From Desulfuromonadaceae bacterium (GTDB taxonomy: Bacteria > Desulfobacterota > Desulfuromonadia > Desulfuromonadales > SZUA-540), in assembly GCA_003250235.1 (NCBI GenBank), contig QKGY01000418.1, forward strand, positions 1-7,161: a DNA stretch of 7,161 nucleotides, given 5' to 3'. The position numbers were made by a program, and so were the translations under genes. Under the pieces are notes generated by a model that was given only the letters and a program-made list of their open reading frames with translations, had not been told where the DNA came from and did not search any database. How positions within the stretch are numbered: position 1 is the first letter of the stretch; each line of letters begins with the position of its first letter. Below, in pieces: positions 5,684 to 7,161 of this stretch.

Positions 5684-7161
5684 GTGCAGGATGCCGACCT
5701 GAGCCGATACCCGACCGCCTCCGGCGTGTATCTCATGAAGGACCCGTCAGGGACCGTGCTCTATGTGGGCAAGGCCAAAAATCTGCGGTCCCGATTGCGC
5801 AGTTATTTTTCCGCAGCGGGGGACGGCAGGCCGCACATCCGTTTTCTGATGAACAAGGTCAGCGTCGTCGAGACCATCGTGACCGATACGGAAAAAGAAG
5901 CGCTGATCCTCGAGAACACCCTGATCAAGAAATACCGGCCGCGCTACAATATCAATCTCCGCGACGACAAGACCTATGTCTCGCTGCGTCTCGATCCCCG
6001 CGAGAGCTTCCCGGCCCTGCAGGTGGTGCGGCGGGTCAAGCGCGACGGCGCCCTGTATTTTGGCCCCTTTTCTTCATCTTCCGCGGTTCGCGAAACTCTC
6101 AAGGAAATCTACCGCATCTTTCCGTTGCGTCATTATCCCCTGGAGACCTGCCGCCGCCGAAAGCGTCCCTGTCTTTTCCATCAGATTGGCCAGTGCAGCG
6201 CGCCCTGTCATGGTTTGATCAGTGCCGAGGAGTATCGCCTGCTGGTCAAGGGGGTCATTTCCCTGCTTTCCGGCCGGGAGAGTGAGGTGGTGGCGATGAT
6301 CCGGCAGAGGATGCTGGCCGCTTCCGAGGCGATGCGGTTTGAGGAGGCTGCCCGGCTTCGCGACCAGGTACGCGCCATCGAACAGACGGTGGAGAAGCAG
6401 AAGGTGTCCGATGCCGACGGCGGGGACCAGGACGTTTTCGGCCTTCATCATGAGGGAGGGGAGGTCGAGCTGGCGGTGCTGTTTATCCGTCAGGGGAAGT
6501 TGATCGGCCGGCGCAACTACAATCTGGAGTGGCGCCTTGACGAGGATGAACTGATCTCCTCGTTTCTGCAGGAATTCTACGGCCGCGACGTTCTCGTACC
6601 CGATGCGGTGCTGCTTCCCTTTTTGCCTTCGGACGCCGAAACGCTGGCGGAATGGCTCAGTGAACGGCGCGGCAAAAAGGTAGCCGTCATCTCGCCCCAG
6701 CGAGGCGACCGCAGAGCCCTGGTGGAGATGGCCGGGCGCAACGCCAGCGAATCCTATCGTGAACGGGGCAGCCGAAAAGAGGCGCGGGAGAGGGTCCTGG
6801 AGGAGATTCGCGACCGCTTGCATCTCAGCCGCCTGCCCCGTCGCATGGAGTGTTTCGACATATCCAACGTGCAGGGGAACTTCAGTGTCGGCAGCATGGT
6901 GGTTCTGCAGGACGGCGAGCCGGCATCGGGAGCCTACCGTCATTTCCGTATTCGCACCGTGGAGGGAGCCGATGACTACGCGTCTCTCCACGAGGTGCTG
7001 ACCCGTCGCCTGAGCCGCGGCAAGCAGGAGGGAGAGCTTCCCGATTTCATCCTTATCGATGGCGGCAAAGGGCAGCTGGCCGTGCTTTCGGATGTTCTGG
7101 AAACCCTGCAACTCGAAACCCTCATCGATACGGCGGGGATCGCCAAGAGCCGGGTGATCAG
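5684..7161 (+). CDS. uvrC: Excinuclease ABC subunit C (UvrC), 5' 492 codons
   Basis: UvrC makes both incisions around bulky DNA lesions after UvrA/UvrB loading, in nucleotide excision repair in the cytoplasm. The N-terminal GIY-YIG nuclease (about 12-92) has GVY (14-16), YVGKAKNLR (27-35) and the metal-binding Glu77 in LILENTLIKKYRPRYN. Four cysteines (156, 163, 171, 175; RKRPCLFHQIGQCSAPC) match the iron-sulfur cluster region described in E. coli UvrC. The UVR motif that binds UvrB is at about 200-236 (FEEAARLRDQ). The RNase H-like nuclease for the 5' cut begins with Asp392 (CFDISNVQG) and Asp459 (ILIDGGKGQL). The rest of that domain and the helix-hairpin-helix lie beyond the window; full length is usually about 600-620 aa. 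The GTG start is fixed by AGGAG at 5673-5677 with six bases of spacing. The frame is unbroken throughout. No separate promoter is evident between the terminator and the start. Confidence 0.98.
   Translation, partial: MQDADLSRYPTASGVYLMKDPSGTVLYVGKAKNLRSRLRSYFSAAGDGRPHIRFLMNKVSVVETIVTDTEKEALILENTLIKKYRPRYNINLRDDKTYVSLRLDPRESFPALQVVRRVKRDGALYFGPFSSSSAVRETLKEIYRIFPLRHYPLETCRRRKRPCLFHQIGQCSAPCHGLISAEEYRLLVKGVISLLSGRESEVVAMIRQRMLAASEAMRFEEAARLRDQVRAIEQTVEKQKVSDADGGDQDVFGLHHEGGEVELAVLFIRQGKLIGRRNYNLEWRLDEDELISSFLQEFYGRDVLVPDAVLLPFLPSDAETLAEWLSERRGKKVAVISPQRGDRRALVEMAGRNASESYRERGSRKEARERVLEEIRDRLHLSRLPRRMECFDISNVQGNFSVGSMVVLQDGEPASGAYRHFRIRTVEGADDYASLHEVLTRRLSRGKQEGELPDFILIDGGKGQLAVLSDVLETLQLETLIDTAGIAKSRVI

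Noticed and set aside
6074..7111. Open frame of 345 codons on the minus strand opposite uvrC
   Set aside because: UvrC is unambiguous on the plus strand across the whole stretch; this is an antisense shadow of GC-rich codons.
1..7161. Search for CRISPR arrays, tRNA/rRNA genes, insertion sequences, attachment sites or toxin-antitoxin pairs
   Set aside because: No spaced repeats, cloverleaf-like segments, terminal inverted repeats or transposase motifs were found by eye; nearly all sequence is explained by the six genes.

Overview
The window looks like chromosome of a GC-rich Gram-negative anaerobe, most likely a Desulfuromonadia-type (Geobacter/Desulfuromonas-like) delta-proteobacterium. This is inferred from the gene mix: a tandem-Cache histidine kinase paired with an NtrC-type sigma-54 activator, a zinc-ribbon ferritin-like protein, UvrC, and many GTG starts. 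The taxon cannot be proved from the window alone.

Layout: everything left of about 4904 is on the minus strand, and everything right of about 5099 is on the plus strand. Reading leftwards from the divergent centre (4905-5098): a small cyclic-nucleotide-binding (CNB) domain protein (GTG 4904), an AI-2E family membrane permease (4385-3249), a 122-bp gap with a strong sigma-70-type promoter, a membrane histidine kinase with two Cache-type sensor domains (3125-1182), and its NtrC-family response regulator (1163 to beyond the left edge). Reading rightwards: a zinc-ribbon/ferritin-like protein (5099-5614), a clear intrinsic terminator (5635-5661), and uvrC (5684 to beyond the right edge).

How the genes work together: the kinase and regulator form a two-component system. 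The kinase senses a periplasmic ligand, phosphorylates Asp54 of the regulator, and the regulator drives sigma-54 promoters outside this window. The CNB protein and permease would form a translationally coupled pair. UvrC is the nucleotide-excision-repair endonuclease and is functionally unrelated.

I see no undescribed multi-gene system, mobile element, CRISPR array or RNA gene. The most notable signal is damage. The kinase gene has lost the frame in the last strand of its ATPase domain, and the CNB gene has lost the frame two thirds of the way through. In both cases the missing C-terminus is still readable in another frame and ends exactly at the next gene's start codon. The ferritin-like gene has a perfect Shine-Dalgarno sequence with no start codon after it, and three of its four carboxylate ligand positions are substituted. 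Either this locus is decaying or the sequence carries small indel errors. Read-level data would decide.
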